A stretch of 64,000 bases of DNA from Hoplostethus atlanticus (GCA_034670405.1 JAXDDX010000015.1:5176001-5240000), one strand, 5' to 3'; shown: positions 45,308 through 59,746, numbered from the stretch's first letter. Notes: generated by a model not told the origin, from the sequence alone. Program-made: numbers and translations.

Positions 45308-48300
45308 TCTCTCAACCAACCATCGTGCAATCACTCTTCTGTTCTGGATGCACCATCTGGCAGAAGAAGGCCTTCATTTGTCTTGCAGGTGGGTCCTACG
45401 AAGGACTTTACTTATTTAACAAGGTCAATCCATACAAGCTTCAAAGGCTCCATTGGGATAGGGGAGAGGAGAGCTGCGCTGCCACCACTGATTTTCTCTC
45501 TGGAGCTCTCAGTGATTTAGGATAGTGAGTGAGAGGGTGCAAGCCTTATTTTTAGCCACATGTATTATTTGAACACAGGGCCACTCAGGGCAGTGGTCCT
45601 CCCCCCCTTTCAAAACATGCCGTAAAGCTTAGCATACTGTATCTATATATGACGATATGACAACACTTGTTTGTTTCCTGTTTTCCCTCCCTATTGTTCA
45701 CTTGTCAACGCTACATCCTAGAATATAACCCGCGATCCCCAAAGGCTGCCAACGGGAGGGCCGTGGAATGCAATTTGTCCAACTTACAACAACTATGGCC
45801 TTATCTCTAATTGCCTATTTCTTAGAATAATACCAAATGGATGTGCGGCAAAGCCCCTCTCTGCTTTGAGCCGGGATTACAGCAGTTTGAAGCCCGCGGT
45901 CCCCTACATGCATCCCCTACAACTGGTGCAATTTTGATTTGAGGAAGGAGATTGAGGGATTTATCGGTACAAAATGACATAGAAATACAACAGCCCACTT
46001 TTTTTTTTTCCCCCCGTGGCAAGGCAGTTTGCTGTCCAGTGGTCGGTCCACGCAAATGTGCCACCGCCTCCTGTAATCCTATGTATTTACACCCACTTGC
46101 ACTCTGTACAAGGCTCAGGACAACAAGCCAAGATAGAACCTGTGGGGAGATTAGTACAGGTTCATCCTCACAGTGACACGTAAAGAGAGAGGGGGGGGGG
46201 GTCATTTTCACAGGAGTAATACCGTGATTAAGAAATGTGGAGCCCTGCAATATTTGCTGCATTTTTGGAGGGCCGTTTGGACATCTAAAGACCGTACTCA
46301 CTCTAAGCCAATCCATAAGAGGTTTCATGAGTTACACTTCATTCCCAACATTCATTTTTATAGGTACTATTTTAAACTATCCAATACTTCATACTTTGTC
46401 TCAATGCTGGATAAATTGCGGGAAAGTTACACGGGAAAAACATTAATACAGTGGGAGTGATATGACTAGTTTATGACAGTACTGAGGGATGAGGGACGTG
46501 GCTTGTAACCTATAAGTGGAGGAGGCACGTTCGGGAAATAATCACATGAAATGATTCTCATTGTTAAAGTAAGAGAAATAATTCCATGATTGTGTGCGTG
46601 TAATCGTAGCCAGTGAGACCTATCCACAAGCCAGTGTCCCTGTCAGGACATGCTAGGGCATGCATGATGCGTGGATGTGTTGGACAGGGCTTTCTGTGAC
46701 GTCCCGTCCCCATCCCTGGTCCCTGAAGGTCCAGGCCTCCTCTCAGGGGTCATGAGAAAGGCACTGGGCGACTTTCCCAACGTCCGTCCCCGGCCTGGGG
46801 ACTCTCTTAAAGTCACAGACACATGCTTCCCCTTCCACCTCGTCTTCCTTATATATCTTTCTCTTCTTCCTTCTCACTCTCTTTCTCTCACCCTCCCCTG
46901 CTCCCTCTCCCGAACAGGAAGTAGGTAGTGCCAGCCTCCGCACAGGGGCAGACCAAAACTGCTGTATATGGGCGTTTCCTATTTCGTCCCCCATGAGTGA
47001 TTGACGCCTGTTTTAGATGCCTGCAAGTTATGATAGAAATCTCTTGTGGACAATAAAACATGGTATTGTTTTGCATTAGGGCTAGAGTTATTAGAGTTAT
47101 TCCCAGCTGATGTTTGCTTCTGGCATTTTACAGTCAATAATACTTTCTCTCAGCATGGCATTACATTCCCTCCCTGGAGAATCCAAATGAATGCCAGAGA
47201 AACAGTATATTTATAGCAACGTTATCGTGGCTTTTGAAGGGGATGTCCCAAATCATGATAATGGCATGTCCTGCTGAATTACATACACAATGCAAGACTG
47301 CAGCGTCAGACTCATGCTCGACGCCTAATTTAAGGTTGCCCCGTGAAGCTAGCGTAGCAAGGCATTGGTAATACACTGGCTAATGACTATTTACAGCAAA
47401 GGGAGCCACTGGAGGCTTATCAGGTGGCTCTTAGGGGCAGTCTGGCTGCTTCGCTGGCTATTCTCCCTCTTATCCTCAGCTTCATATGTTCTGGCAGGCT
47501 GCTGATGTCAGACCCCCCCCTCCCCACTTTCCTATCACCCTCTGGACAGGCAGTGTAGTCGCTGATGGAGTGCTCAGCTAATGCTACCTAGCAGCGCACA
47601 GCTACTACTGCTGCCTTCAAGTACTGTCAGAAATATCTTAATTACAAGTTGAGTGCACATGAGCGATCCCAACAAAGTGGGAAATGCTGGAAAAAGTGGG
47701 AATGTTCTATAATGCCGGAGTTGCTGAGATGAGACGTAGGAGGCAGAGAGCGTGGAAGCTTTGTCAACAACAGATGGTAAAAGTGATGTATTATACAACA
47801 TCTTTTGGTTAATAAATTAATTAAAACATTAATTGCATGCCTGATGCACATTTCCCCCCTCTTCATTCTGCTGCTGTCGTACTTCCGTACTTCAAAGTAG
47901 GAGCTTACAAAGACCACTTGAAGGGTGAAAACCTTGCATCTCCAAACTCCTCAGGAACAGAGAAACAAGAAAAACAGCCTTGTTTTTTAGCATTAGCATT
48001 TAGCTAATGGGTCTTGAAGGGGATTTATAAGCCCAAGGGTTTATAATAATATAACTCGACCCACAATTATCAAAATCTCAGTTATGACTATGAGCTATGG
48101 CAATGCTAATGCTACAAGCTAGCACAAGAACATGCTAAGCACAGCCTTGCCTCCCAATTAGCCACAACAGTGCTACCGCTATGAGCTAGTGCAGCGCGCT
48201 CGCAGTGCCGCTGACAGATGTTGCAGCCAGAATTCAACAACAATTACAACCGCATATCCTTCTGACCTCTCCTTTAATATAAAAAAGTAAATAAAGCCAC

Positions 48301-49380
48301 GGACAGACGGGAATTGAGGGCATGGGCTTAGACAAGATGGACTACATCTGTGTTAAATCATCCTTACTTGGAGGTATTTGGGTGGGGGGGTGCGGAGTGG
48401 AGACCGATGCACTTGAGATTTCAGGGACATTGACATAATCCTGGTCCTCTTCTTGAAGTGTTTGGGCAGCTGAGAATCAGACCATGTCAATAAAATCAGC
48501 ACTATATTTCTTTTTTCTCTTTATTTCCCTATTTCCCTCCTCAGTTCTTCAATGAGTGTTGCAGAATCAGGCTCACGGTATGGTCTACAATGTCTTTTTT
48601 GAATTTGCCTTTTTGAGAGTTATACATGGCGTAAAAAAGGCTTGTTACCATTGTAGGCATACTTCACTGACACCAAGGGGCAAATTGAAAGCTTACAGTA
48701 GCTCAAATCGAAAGTAATTAAATGGAATATCCTCCGCCCCTCTGTGCTTATGTCCGAATACTGTCTCTACAATCAAATGCTCATTTTCCTTTACAGATAA
48801 AAGAAAGTTTCTACTAGCCAGAAAAGTTGTGGTCAGGGATGTAGTGGATGGTGAACCCAGCTAAACTAAGTTTATCCACCTCTTTTTTATCTTTGTGACT
48901 TGAATTCATATATACACGATACACACACACACACACAAATAGACCCAGTCATGATACCACTTTGATACCTGTGAGAAAATCTCTTTTACATTAGCGAAAG
49001 TATAATTACAAAGGCCCGATGAAACGCAGATGGAGTACTTGTGAATGAGGCAGCAGGCAGCCTTGTGGAAAAAGTCATTATATCCACGCTATTAAGCCGA
49101 GGCCTTTAGGGCATCAGTGCTGTATTGGCGTTCTCACCGAGGCAGGGCGAGTGATGAAGAAGCGCGACGTTGGAGAGACAGTAGGAGGCACAAGCAAGGT
49201 TTATGCCACTGGGTTCAGAGTAGCTCACACACCTTCGAGGAAAACAATCCACCAACTGTTCAATACTGTATCATCGCTCTGTGGTGTTCAATGCATTCCA
49301 GGAGCTATTTTGTGATGAAAGTGTTGTAATTTCATGTTTTGTTCCCTGAACCGGCCTCGTCTACTTCAGTGAGTGAATTC

Positions 49381-49398
49381 CTACATTTCCCAGAATGC
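49381..49398 (+). promoter_or_regulatory. ZNF143/THAP11-like motif
   Basis: CTACATTTCCCAGAATGC closely resembles the ZNF143 consensus ACTACAATTCCCAGAATGC. A partial second copy (AACATTTCCCAGAGAAC) follows within 30 bp. The phrase is also found in dispersed fish repeats, so function is uncertain. Confidence 0.35.
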
Positions 49399-50535
49399 CT
49401 TTCAACATTTCCCAGAGAACTTGTTGCTTTCAGCTGTAGGTTATATAGCATAGTAAGAGCAAAAGAGCGAAAATGTACGCATCCCTTACTCAAAACCCAA
49501 CATGTCTAGCTGCATTGCATTCTGGACTATTGAGGCTTCTGCCAGTGGAGAAATTGGTGTCTCGTCTTCTTCTACGATGGATTTCTTCCTGTGTGATTGT
49601 TGAACGTCGGTGCAAAATACCTAACTTACCAGTATGTTTTAGATAGTTGAACAACAATCTGCTGTGAAACTCCATTCTAACTGCGCTGGAAATATTGTGA
49701 TGTGACGTTTGGCCAGTTAGCAGCAGGAATAAGAAACATACGCCACCAAACATCCAAATACACCCAACAGTATTTTAGGGTGGACTTGTCCTTTTAATAT
49801 CTACTGTTGTCTACATGTGATCAGACTTGAGACTGTCGTGTTACTGGACTGACTCTCTTACCGGGTCATTCTTGTTGCCCTTAATTCTCTCATTCAGTCA
49901 CATACACACACGCACATATACGCAGAGACATCAATCACACTACAAATGCTGTAACTTCCCATGGTGTCTCTCCAGTGTCAAAACTAATCTACTGTAATGT
50001 ATAATGTACTTCCTGGAGTCTCAGTCCTAAAAGTTGTGTAACTGCCAGCACGGAGGAACAGCCGCTCTATCGATCACGCGATTTCAGAAGCTTGTGTGTG
50101 TGATGTTTGGGAGGGCAGGACCTCCTGTCATCTCAGTATTCACTCCATTATATCCACTCCTTTTCCCCTCCGCTGCAAAGAAGTCCATGTTAAGTCATGT
50201 GAGATAGTATTGAGTCTCAAAATCTCTTAAGAAAAATAATAAAATGTTGCCAACGCAAATCGACTTGTTGCAAGGATTTTCTCGACACTAGTGGAATGAT
50301 CAACCTGCCTCGTTTCAACAAGCTGATAGTTCTGTAAAGAAGTGGAATTATCTCACCCCCAAAAAATCATATTTTTATAAGATGAGTTGTCATGATGGAT
50401 ATTGTTTCCAGTGTATCTCCCCTTCATACTGTTTCTCCCTCCTCTCTGCTTCCTCTTTGTTTTTTTTAACATCATCTCGTCTCTTCTCCCTCCTCCCCCT
50501 TTCCCTCTTCTTTTCCTCTTCGTCTTGCTGTCCAC

Positions 50536-50570
50536 CCTCCTCCTCCTCCTCCTCCTCCTCCCCCTCCTCT
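50536..50570. repeat. (CTC)n tract
   Basis: About ten CTC units inside a 150-bp pyrimidine-rich stretch (50430-50585). Confidence 0.85.
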
Positions 50571-50678
50571 TCACCCCCTCTCTCCTGAGGGCTGCAGCTC
50601 CGGCATCTCATCAGCATCAGCGTCTCAGGTCAGCCGAGAGGGTTGGAGCGAGGGGGCCTTGATACACTAGAAGCAACT

Positions 50679-50835
50679 GTGTGTGTGTGTGTGTGTGTGC
50701 GTACGTGTTGTTGGTTTTTACACACCTGTTGTGTGTATGTGTGTGTACATGTGTGCACGTGTGTGTGTGTGTGTGTGTCATCTGAGCCTTCACTCTGTAG
50801 CCCTGAGCCCCATATGTGTTTACTCTCCTCTCATT

Positions 50836-50878
<43 letters not shown>

Positions 50879-50890
50879 TCTCTCTCCTCC
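50679..50890. repeat. TG runs and (CT)n cluster
   Basis: TG at 50679-50699 and about 50759-50778, then CT at 50841-50890, all within 210 bp. Confidence 0.9.
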
Positions 50891-52816
50891 TTCTCTCTCC
50901 ACTGATCCTTCCCTCCCTGGGTGGTGTATGTAATTATAGGCTCTTATCCATTTTTCTGTCACACACAGCTACACTCTGGAGAGAGCTCAGTTGATGTCAT
51001 TATCTCTGATAATGGCTCAGAGGTGCAGCTCAAACACCCCCCCCCCCCCCCACCCCCCACCTATAATTGTTGTTTATTGAAAACATCCCCCAGAGCGCCA
51101 CCCCTCCCCTGTACTCTTATTTTGGCTATTGCAACCCCCCCCCCCCTTACACAGACAGCCATTAGACTGGATACGCTGTAATATGCTGCTAATATGCCAT
51201 TTTGCAATATGCAGGGGTGGAGTGGGGGGGCTCTGCCAACACTGTCCTAATTGGATTTCTCTTTCTTCATTTGCAGTCGAAGCGACAACAGCCCTGAGAG
51301 AAAACATGTTTGCCGCCATTAGATTAAGAGCAACTGAGTGGTTTTAAAAACACTATTACACAAATGCAATTTCCACGCTCGTCGCCAAAGGAATTTCATT
51401 TGGCACAAACGGCGGTATTTCTGTCATCGGTTGGGACACCTCCCCTCACTTGCGGTAAATCCCCCCCACAAGGCGTTGATCTCCCCCACTCGGGTCCAGC
51501 CTGTCCTCGCAGGCCACCATTGTTAAGTCTGCGAGTCGCCACGGACCTGTAGCCGGCCAATGTCTGACGTGAGCTCTATTTTCTGGGAAAGAACAATGGC
51601 ATGTGAATTCATGCACACATGCCAAGACAGGAAAGTGCATGAAGACATCTGGTACAGGAAATACTAATAATAATACTCTATAAGGCACAATGCAACATGT
51701 CGCTTTGAATGCCACTTGTGCCTTTGGTGCATCCCCCCCTTTCTGCCGTGTGCGGTAGCGCTGCTGTACATGGGAGCACAGGGAGCGAGAGAGCCCCTAT
51801 AATCTCCCCCTCTTGCACACGGCTTTGAAGAGGTGGAGGTTTCTAAACCCAACGCTAAACAGGATCTATCAGGATTAAGTCTGGATTTGAAGCGGTCTAG
51901 CTTACTGCTGACTCTGTTTTAGAACGGGGGGGGGGGGACATGGAAATGCTCGCCACTTGAACCACAAAGTGATGCTGAGCGTTTTGCTGAGCCACAAACC
52001 TCTTTTTTTTTTTTTTTTTTAGAAAGCTTTTCAGATGAGAGTCATCATCGATGTTTTCAGCATTCATTAGTGACTGTTCATTACCTTCACTGATTTCCTA
52101 AGGCCACCCATCCGTGGGGCCGCTCCATTAACCCTACACATTAAGAGTAATTAGGCGAGCCGCTCGCTTTTTCTGTTCTGTCGCGGTTCTTTTAGCTCCT
52201 GGGTGCACGGGGGATTGTTTATGTGGATGGACGCGTGACATCATGAAGGCAACTGGCAGTTTGCATTAGCCGGGCAATTGACCTCTAGGTGCTCTAGCTC
52301 TGTAATTCCCAAGAAAGTGTAATTCCTATATGCAGCGGTGTAGAGTTGACGCAGTGCAGTAAAGGTGAGGGATATTGGAAGGGAAAAGGGCAAGACCTCG
52401 GTGCGCTGAGGTGAGGCGTTGTGGTGTGAGTAGGCACGTACATGCACACGGGCGCCTTATTAGACGTCATAGTTACTGAAAATCCTCGTTTAGATGCAGC
52501 ATGTTCACCCCTCTTTGAGACCCTATGCTGCAATCGCTTTTATTCTCCCTTATTCTCCCCGTACCCCTTCAACAACACTCCCGCCTTAACAATTCCCTCG
52601 ACGGGAACATTTTAATCATGATGGCAGATCCATAGCCCCCCCCTCCCCTTCGCACCCTCCACCCCCCTATTCATTTTAACACACATCCTCTGGGATGACG
52701 AAAGGCGAGCCTTGTCTGATACATAAATGCTCTCTCGAGTTTCCCCCCGCACGCCTCCTCGGTGATCGCGATCGTCAGGCAAATAACTTTGCGGATTCCG
52801 TTTAATAACAGCGAGC

Positions 52817-52817
52817 G

Positions 52818-52848
<31 letters not shown>

Positions 52849-52875
52849 GCACACACACACACGCACACACACACG
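52817..52875. repeat. (CA)n with CG interruptions
   Basis: A CA run containing four CACG units, a pattern of point changes within an old microsatellite. Confidence 0.95.
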
Positions 52876-53231
52876 CAGAAGCCACAGAGGAATACTAGTT
52901 TCTGTCTCGTCTCCCCTCTTGACACTACCTGTCACTGAGCAAGACATCACAGAGCGAGGCGCGGGAGTAATGATCAGACCTCTCCTTAACCGCCGAAAAA
53001 CCTGTCGCTCATCTGTCTTTTACCTCCTCTCTGCGTTAAAAATAGACCTGAGCTGTCAAGTTTTTTTGTTTTTTTTCACTTTCTCTTTCTCATTTTCTTC
53101 AGCTCTTCATAATTTGCTGGCTGCAGCAATTTGCTGGCCTTGGTCATAACGAGCCACGCGGCGTGGTGCCGCAAGTCGTCAACATAAACCATTCCTCCCA
53201 CTTCTCTCCGGCTCGCCGTGCGCGTGTATGT

Positions 53232-53475
53232 AAAGGGGTGGACAAAATAAGAAATACACCACATGGAAAAGGACTTCAATATCAGTTTGAATGGCAGTTA
53301 GCAGGAAGTGTTGGCTTCATATCGTTTTCAAAGCGGCATGAGGCGCCTAACAGAGCTCCGTAGAGGCCAAACAGTCAGTGCCGTTGATCTTTTTAGTTCT
53401 TGACTTGTGTCACAGCTTTCCAAGGAGGACTGAAGCTGTTCTGAAGGCAAAGGGTGGTACTACTCCTTATTAAGT
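53232..53475 (+). mobile_element. Tc1-like deletion remnant with both transposase termini
   Basis: It begins GGGGTGGACAAAATAAGAAA, a terminal sequence typical of a fish Tc1-like family. Next comes a piece resembling the transposase N-terminus (RRLTELRRGQTVSA), then directly the transposase C-terminus EAVLKAKGGTTPY followed by TAA at 53473-53475. The central catalytic part is missing, so this is an internal-deletion derivative. I could not find a clear right inverted repeat. Confidence 0.65.
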
Positions 53476-55676
53476 ACCTGCCATTCCTACATTCCCCCTG
53501 TTCTGTATGCTTGCATCAAAAGTGGGTGGACTGTTTAAGCAGGTCTACAAGTCTACAAGGTCTACAAAAACTGTCACCATGAAAGGGTTCATTATGATCT
53601 ATAAGGACACCTGTGAAGAAACTCGTGTTTATGTGAATCGCAAGCTTCAATTTGAATTTTCTTTCCAGCGGATTGAAACCCGACTCGTATCCTCAGGCTG
53701 CACAAAGTCGATCAAAGTCAAAGCCGGGGAAGGAATGTCCTTGCTTTCATGAAGACGGATGGGTCGCGCGCCGATACGACTGGTGGTCTTTATCGAAAGC
53801 TTTGTTTCTGTTTTTGTTCTCTCCATCAAAGTTTGGAGTTATGCAATCGACGGCACCAAACACGCCCAACCTGTGATAAGGGAAGGCAATCGTGTTTGTA
53901 CTGGAGTCCTTGTGAAGACCTCTTTGAACTCTGCTAGGGTGAGGATACAAATTTGCACATTTCATCCTTGATTGTTATCACTATTGGAGGCCTTATCTAT
54001 CTTGGCTTCAGTGTTTGATGAATGGGTTATGTAAATAGTCGTATCCTGTTAACTTGAACATGGCTTCTGAAATTCAATAGTGTCTTGAGTTTGACCCTTT
54101 TTAGATCTTCTCCACTTTAAAGTCCTCAGTCCAAACATGGAAAAAAACAGTTGCCCCTCTACCTCTACTTCTTTGATTAAATGTATGGGAGAATTAAACC
54201 AGTTCAAACACGTTTTAGTTACATTTTTAAACAGTCCTTGACGTTGAGTTGGGATGGTAGAAGAAGCTTTGAGCATTCAACCCACGGGACGAGCCACCCG
54301 ACGGCCCGCCTGCTCTATCAAAGAGACATCATTCATTCAGCTCAACCGTTCTCCTGTCCTCCCATCACATCTACTGTATAACCCCTCAGTCTTGCATCCC
54401 ACCACCGCCCCGCTTCTTCTCTGCGGTTTCATAATTTATTAAAGGGCATTGCGGGTGTCACGCACATCCTCGGTGCGGATAACCTTGGCCTGACATCGCC
54501 CTGCTGCTGCACACGAGTCCAACGAGACATCGCGACTCGGCCTGGCACTCGGCTTCGCTGGCCAGGTGCTGAGGAGAAGATGGAGCTCATTTCCTTGCTC
54601 TCCTTCTGGCAGCCTAGAAGCACGTATACATCCATTCTGTATCCCAGATCGTGGTTTTGAAGAAGTCATTTTGCCTGTTTGTGCTTATTGATTTTAAGCA
54701 CTGAAAGCCTGAAAACAGGACAGGGACAGTGGATCCGAACCCTAGGACAGCTGATGTTGAGGTTGCTCTCCATCCATGGAATGAAGTAGTACGCTACAAA
54801 GTTTAAAGCTCATGTTTAACATTGCAAGCTGGCTAAAGCCCCATTCACACGGGACTAGTATTATGTGGGGACCTCATTTAATTAATGAACTCTCCCCCCA
54901 ATCTCTGAGCTTCGCCGAACGCATTTGGACGGGATAATGAATTTTCGCTGGAACCACTGACGCCCCGGACATCAACGCATGAGGTCGAGATTTTACAATT
55001 CATCTCTTCCTCTAGTACAACTAGAACTTGCTTGCTTGAAAATGCATTCAAAACCTTCCTCTCCGCTACAGGAGGAAGTTAGAAACTGTACGTCTAGAAG
55101 AATAAAAAGAAATTGCGCACCGAAAAACAAATCATGGCTGAAATGCGATCGGTCTGGAGGGTTGGAAACACACATTCACCTCAGAGTACAACCACTCTCT
55201 TCTACTGTTGCCCACTAAGCAACTCAACTGGAAAAGTAAAAACCACCTCCAAAAGATGACCTCGGCGACTAAGCTGCTTTTGGGAAACCCGAACCGTACT
55301 TTACCTGAGCAAAAGGAAGACGCCAGAAAAGTGTTTTGGGGAAGACAGCGGAGAATCAGAGAGAGGAGGACCGAAAGAGGAGGAGGCAGACAGAGCAAAG
55401 AAACTTAAAGAAGATTTTGATAGAGTTGGGAGGCAGAAGGGAGGGGATGGAGAGAGAGAGAGAGAGAGAGGGAGGGAGAGCAAATGAGGCAGAGAGAAAG
55501 TGGAGGAGAGAGAGAGCACAAATGAAGATAGCGCCAGATACTGAGCTGGAGATTTGTCTGTTTAATCGAGTCGGTGAGGATTAGGGCCGGATTAAGCAGG
55601 AATTGCGACGTAGCAGCAAATTAGCCCGGTAGTTTTAATCTGAGAGGCGGACAAAGCCGGAGAACTTGACCAGACA

Positions 55677-55679
<3 letters not shown>

Positions 55680-55722
<43 letters not shown>
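55680..55722. repeat. (TG)n microsatellite
   Basis: About 21 uninterrupted TG units. Confidence 0.95.
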
Positions 55723-55724
<2 letters not shown>

Positions 55725-56614
55725 ATGAATTCCCACAACTTTCCTCCCCATTAACTTTTCAATACAATACCTAAGTAATTAAATAGGAGATTATTGCGCA
55801 ATGATGTTTATACACACATAGTATGTACTTAGTCTAACCTTTACATGATGGTTCAAGTGCATGTGACACTAATGCACAAGCCTGTTTCCTGTTTCTTTTT
55901 ACACCTCAGTTAGAGAGGGACACATGTAGGAGCTGCAGCCGATATGCCCAGTGCAAATGGGAGGGAATTAAGCCTCCTTAGATTACTTTTTTTTTTTTCC
56001 ACCCGCAATGAGCCAGTGCATAAATCACCTTTGATATTATTTTGCACCTCAATCTGGCTTTGAATTTTTCGTTTCACTTTGATGGAGAATTTGCCAAGTC
56101 CAAAAAATAAATCCAAAATAATTGGTTTCCTGAAATCCCTCTGTAGCGCAAGAAAATGTGGCCCTCACGATGAACGGGGGCGGGGGGGGTGGGAGGCGGA
56201 GCGTATGGCAATAGGAATGGCTGGGGACAGAGAGAGACAATACAATAAAGAGCTACAATAAAGTGAGAGGCCTGTGAGCCGTCCCCGCCCCGATGAAACC
56301 TGATCAGAGCAGGTAGGTCAAGCGCCCATGGAGGCGGAAACAGTCCAGTGAGTTCTCCGCATGCGGTGTAATGGGCACTGACATGCACACGGGCATGCGC
56401 ACGAGCACTCACAGACACACACCCAAAATGTGTGTATGCAGTACACACACACACGTTCGCCAACACACACACCTCTGCGGGTTTATTTGCAGTGAAAAGG
56501 TGCAGGAAAGGTAAATCTCCTCAGCGTGACTGACTCTGCACCTCTGTAAATGAGGATGGACGGGGTGTAGAAGAGAGTAAACCATCTGAGTTATGACTTA
56601 TTAATGCCTCAAGG

Positions 56615-56615
<1 letters not shown>

Positions 56616-56647
<32 letters not shown>
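56616..56647. repeat. (TG)n microsatellite
   Basis: About 16 uninterrupted TG units. Confidence 0.95.
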
Positions 56648-56648
<1 letters not shown>

Positions 56649-57373
56649 ATGCGGGGGATGGGTGGGTTGCTTACATAAGAGCTCATTTCCAACCTACCCT
56701 AGCACCTTGGAGTTCTTCACCCACCCCCACCCCCCTGTGCTCGGCTTCAGCTCGGTCCCCAGCAGCCCCTCTAGTCGCGGCCGCCTCGCGTCCATTTGAA
56801 TCACGGTCCCGTTCCCGTTCCCGTTCCCCCCCCCCCCCGCCCCGGCGCTCGGCAGGACTCGCTAACAGGCTGCAGACATCGTCTCACATTTGCACACGCC
56901 ACGCCACACACACTTCACCACAGGGCTTGTGGGTAGTTGGTTTTTTTTCGAGACCATGTCAGCGCAACTTACTGCTAGACAAATGCTCGTGTTTGTTTGC
57001 TGCTCATCTAACCCATTTTTCATCTTCTGGAGGAACGGAGGGCAAAATCAAGTCAGAGTTCTTTAGCTTCTCATTGGGCTGATCGTCTTCCCCATAGTTG
57101 ATATATATTAGACCATATGGACCATTTGCAACAATATTGACCATTTATTGAAAATTGGATACCAGTCAGTCAGTGTCATCCACTTCCAATATGATGGAGG
57201 TTCCTCCCTGACCACAGCAGGTTTTGGTTTTATGTCTGATCATAGAAACCATTCCTGTGTGGTGTGGGAGGATTTCACTCACCAGTCTATAAAACCTGAA
57301 ATGACACCTGCCTCACGGAGCAGACGCATCTCCACCCTGACCAGAATACAATTTTGGGGTTCAATGCAACTGT

Positions 57374-57401
57374 TATTTATTTATTTATTTATTTATTTAT
57401 T
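57374..57401. repeat. (TTTA)n microsatellite
   Basis: About seven TTTA units. Confidence 0.95.
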
Positions 57402-58373
57402 ACTTTTATAACCCATATTGGTGCAGCTGCATCCATATATCACTCTTGGATACTTAAAGTCAGCAGGCTGTAGATGCTACCAGGCTTCTTTCTCTTCTCC
57501 CAAACATCTTGAACGGCTAACTTAGCAATAAGAAGCGTCTGTCAGTGAGTCTCTTGAATTACGAACGTGCCGCCGTACAGACTCACTCATACATCCTGCC
57601 TTAAAAGAAACTACACGTCCATCTTATCAGTGGACTAAGACCCATAATCATAAGAATCTCAACAAGACCGGGTCTTTCCTGCCTCCCTCTCGGGACCCAC
57701 TGGGCAGATCTACTACTAGATGCTGAGGCGAGAGCGGGATATCGATATCGCCATCGGCCATCGCGTAATTACCGGCCGTTCCTCCCGGCGGATGCTCACT
57801 GCCAGTTGGAAGTGTATTCTCTACGGGGGTAGATGCGCAAACTACAAGGCCCCCGTGGCGAAGGGCTTTTTAGGAGGGACAGCGACGTCTCGGAGAAGTC
57901 CAGAGTGCTTGATTCAGTGGAGGAGCGTCCTGCATTATGCATGGAGGTTGTTATTTTCATCACATGGCGCCGTCGGACGCCATTGTCGTCTTTGCCCCGT
58001 CAGCACAAGTTGCGTTGTGTTCACAGATTGTTGTTTCGGTGTCTACTTCAACCATCTCCCTCTCTCTCCCTCTCTCTCTCTCTCTCTTTTACCTCTCTTA
58101 CTTTGCTTCACCGTGTTATGGAAATGGAGTTCGAGGACCCCGGTGGGTTCCATTAACTGGTCCTGTTTCCAAAGTGGTGCGGATCCCGGGGTCGAGGAGG
58201 CTTGTTGTGGTTGTGGTTGTTGTGACAAAGCTGCCGCTTCGCTGTCAGGCCACTCAGGGGAGCGAGGAGGAGAAAGGGGCCCCTTCTCAGGAGCCCATGC
58301 ATTATTTCACACAGCAAGTGACAGCACAGGCACACAGGCTCAAATCCCAGCAGACGCCAGGGTGTCAGAGAGA

Positions 58374-58407
58374 GGTGTGTGTGTGTGTGTGTGTGTGTTT
58401 GTGTGTG
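58374..58407. repeat. (TG)n microsatellite
   Basis: A TG run with one TTTG interruption. Shorter TG runs lie at 59079-59098 and 59692-59711. Confidence 0.9.
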
Positions 58408-59746
58408 AGCGTGCGCCCTCGTGCACGTGTGTGTGCATGCCTGCCTGTTTCAGGCTTGACGCCACTGCTTCTGTGAAAGCCCTCAGCATACAGTATCCAT
58501 CTCAAGCTAAATAACCTAGATTAGGACCGGACAAGATTTGGCGGGGGCTGATGGAAGAGGCCGTCTGCGGCCATGTGTGATGAGAGACAAGGATCGGGTT
58601 ACGAATAAAGCCGCTGCCGAGTCTCTGAGCTCTCGCGAACAAAGTGTGTGTGTGTGTTGAGGATCGCCGAAAACAGAGACAAGCTGGAGTAAAGAGCTGG
58701 AATTAGAAGATGGTGAACTATGAAAGGGGTGCAGAGAGTGTAGATAACCTCCATGTAATAGCAAAGTGGAACAATGGTCTGTCTTTGTGTGACGTATTGA
58801 ATCAAGAGCCAACCACTCAGTTGCATCTTTCAAAATATGACAGCCCGCTCTAAAAGCCCCGCCCACAACGCCGCCATTTTCCAATGTGTCCTATTCCTAT
58901 TCCATTCCAATTGAAGGGGGAGAGAACAGCGAGAAGGAAAGACAGAAGTGGAAGGTAGAGGAAACAAACCAGTGAAATCGTGCGGACGTGAGAAAGATGA
59001 GGCCTCGTCTGTCCCGCTAGCACTGTCGATTAGGGGGGAGAAAGGCTGTGTGATTTTGTGTGTTGTAGTTGCTTGGATGTGTGTGTGTGTGTGTGTGTTT
59101 GTGCATTACGTCCCCAGCCCCACTTCCTCTTTCCCCTCCTGACACTCCACTTCCTGCCACGGCGGCCTGGCACTCCCAGATAAGGCCTTCCAATGCACTG
59201 CTCCATCCTGTCCTCGCTCTCCCCTCCCCATCCAGCCCCGCGGCGATCAATCCCGCCGATAACGGTTTCGCCGCCAAGATAAATAAATCCAATCCAGTCT
59301 TCACCCCAATCTCAATACAAATAGACTGTCGGTGAAATAACAGCTTCTGTCGGGGAGAAAAATAAAAAACAAACAATCTCGGCGATGATGAGGAATGAAA
59401 TATGGAGAAGGGTTGAGGAAGGTGTGTCCCTGTGGAGGCTGGTGGCTGCTTGTAACCGTGTTGAAGAGGTGGAGGGCTCAGCTGCTCGGCAACCACAGAT
59501 CAATATTTCCTAACCCTTTTTGTGCGACGGCTTTATCGAGGCGCTGGAAGGATTCCATATTGAAACTGAGCTACTTCTCTACAGCCAGAGTCAAAAGGCC
59601 AGTTAATTTAGCCAGTGTGTTGCCGGCACCACGCCCATCCTTCCTGCAACTGGATCCCCCTACTGATCCAGCAGAGGGGAGGCGGGGGCGAGTGTGTGTG
59701 TGTGTGTGTGACTTGTCTGTCCATTCCTACAGGTGCTCGGTAACCC

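Larger units (their letters stand above)
45308..53230. other. Gene-free stretch
   Basis: No exon recognised. Open frames around 45822-46460 (minus and plus) lack domains. C-runs lie at 51037-51051 and 51135-51147, a G-run near 51926-51938 and a T-run near 52003-52020. A CTC tract and CT/TG microsatellites fill 50430-50890. A ZNF143-like motif lies at 49381-49398. TAAT-rich blocks near 47100-47420 and 52080-52300 may be regulatory. Confidence 0.5.

Noticed and set aside
45822..46328. 168-codon minus-strand frame.
   Set aside because: It lacks any family motif, contains homopolymer-coded runs (GEKKKVG from a T/C run) and has open frames opposite it.
57720..58514. Longest open frame in the window, 264 codons on the plus strand.
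   Set aside because: It runs through (CT)n and (TG)n microsatellites, has overlapping open frames on both strands, an abnormal composition and no recognisable domain or splice structure.
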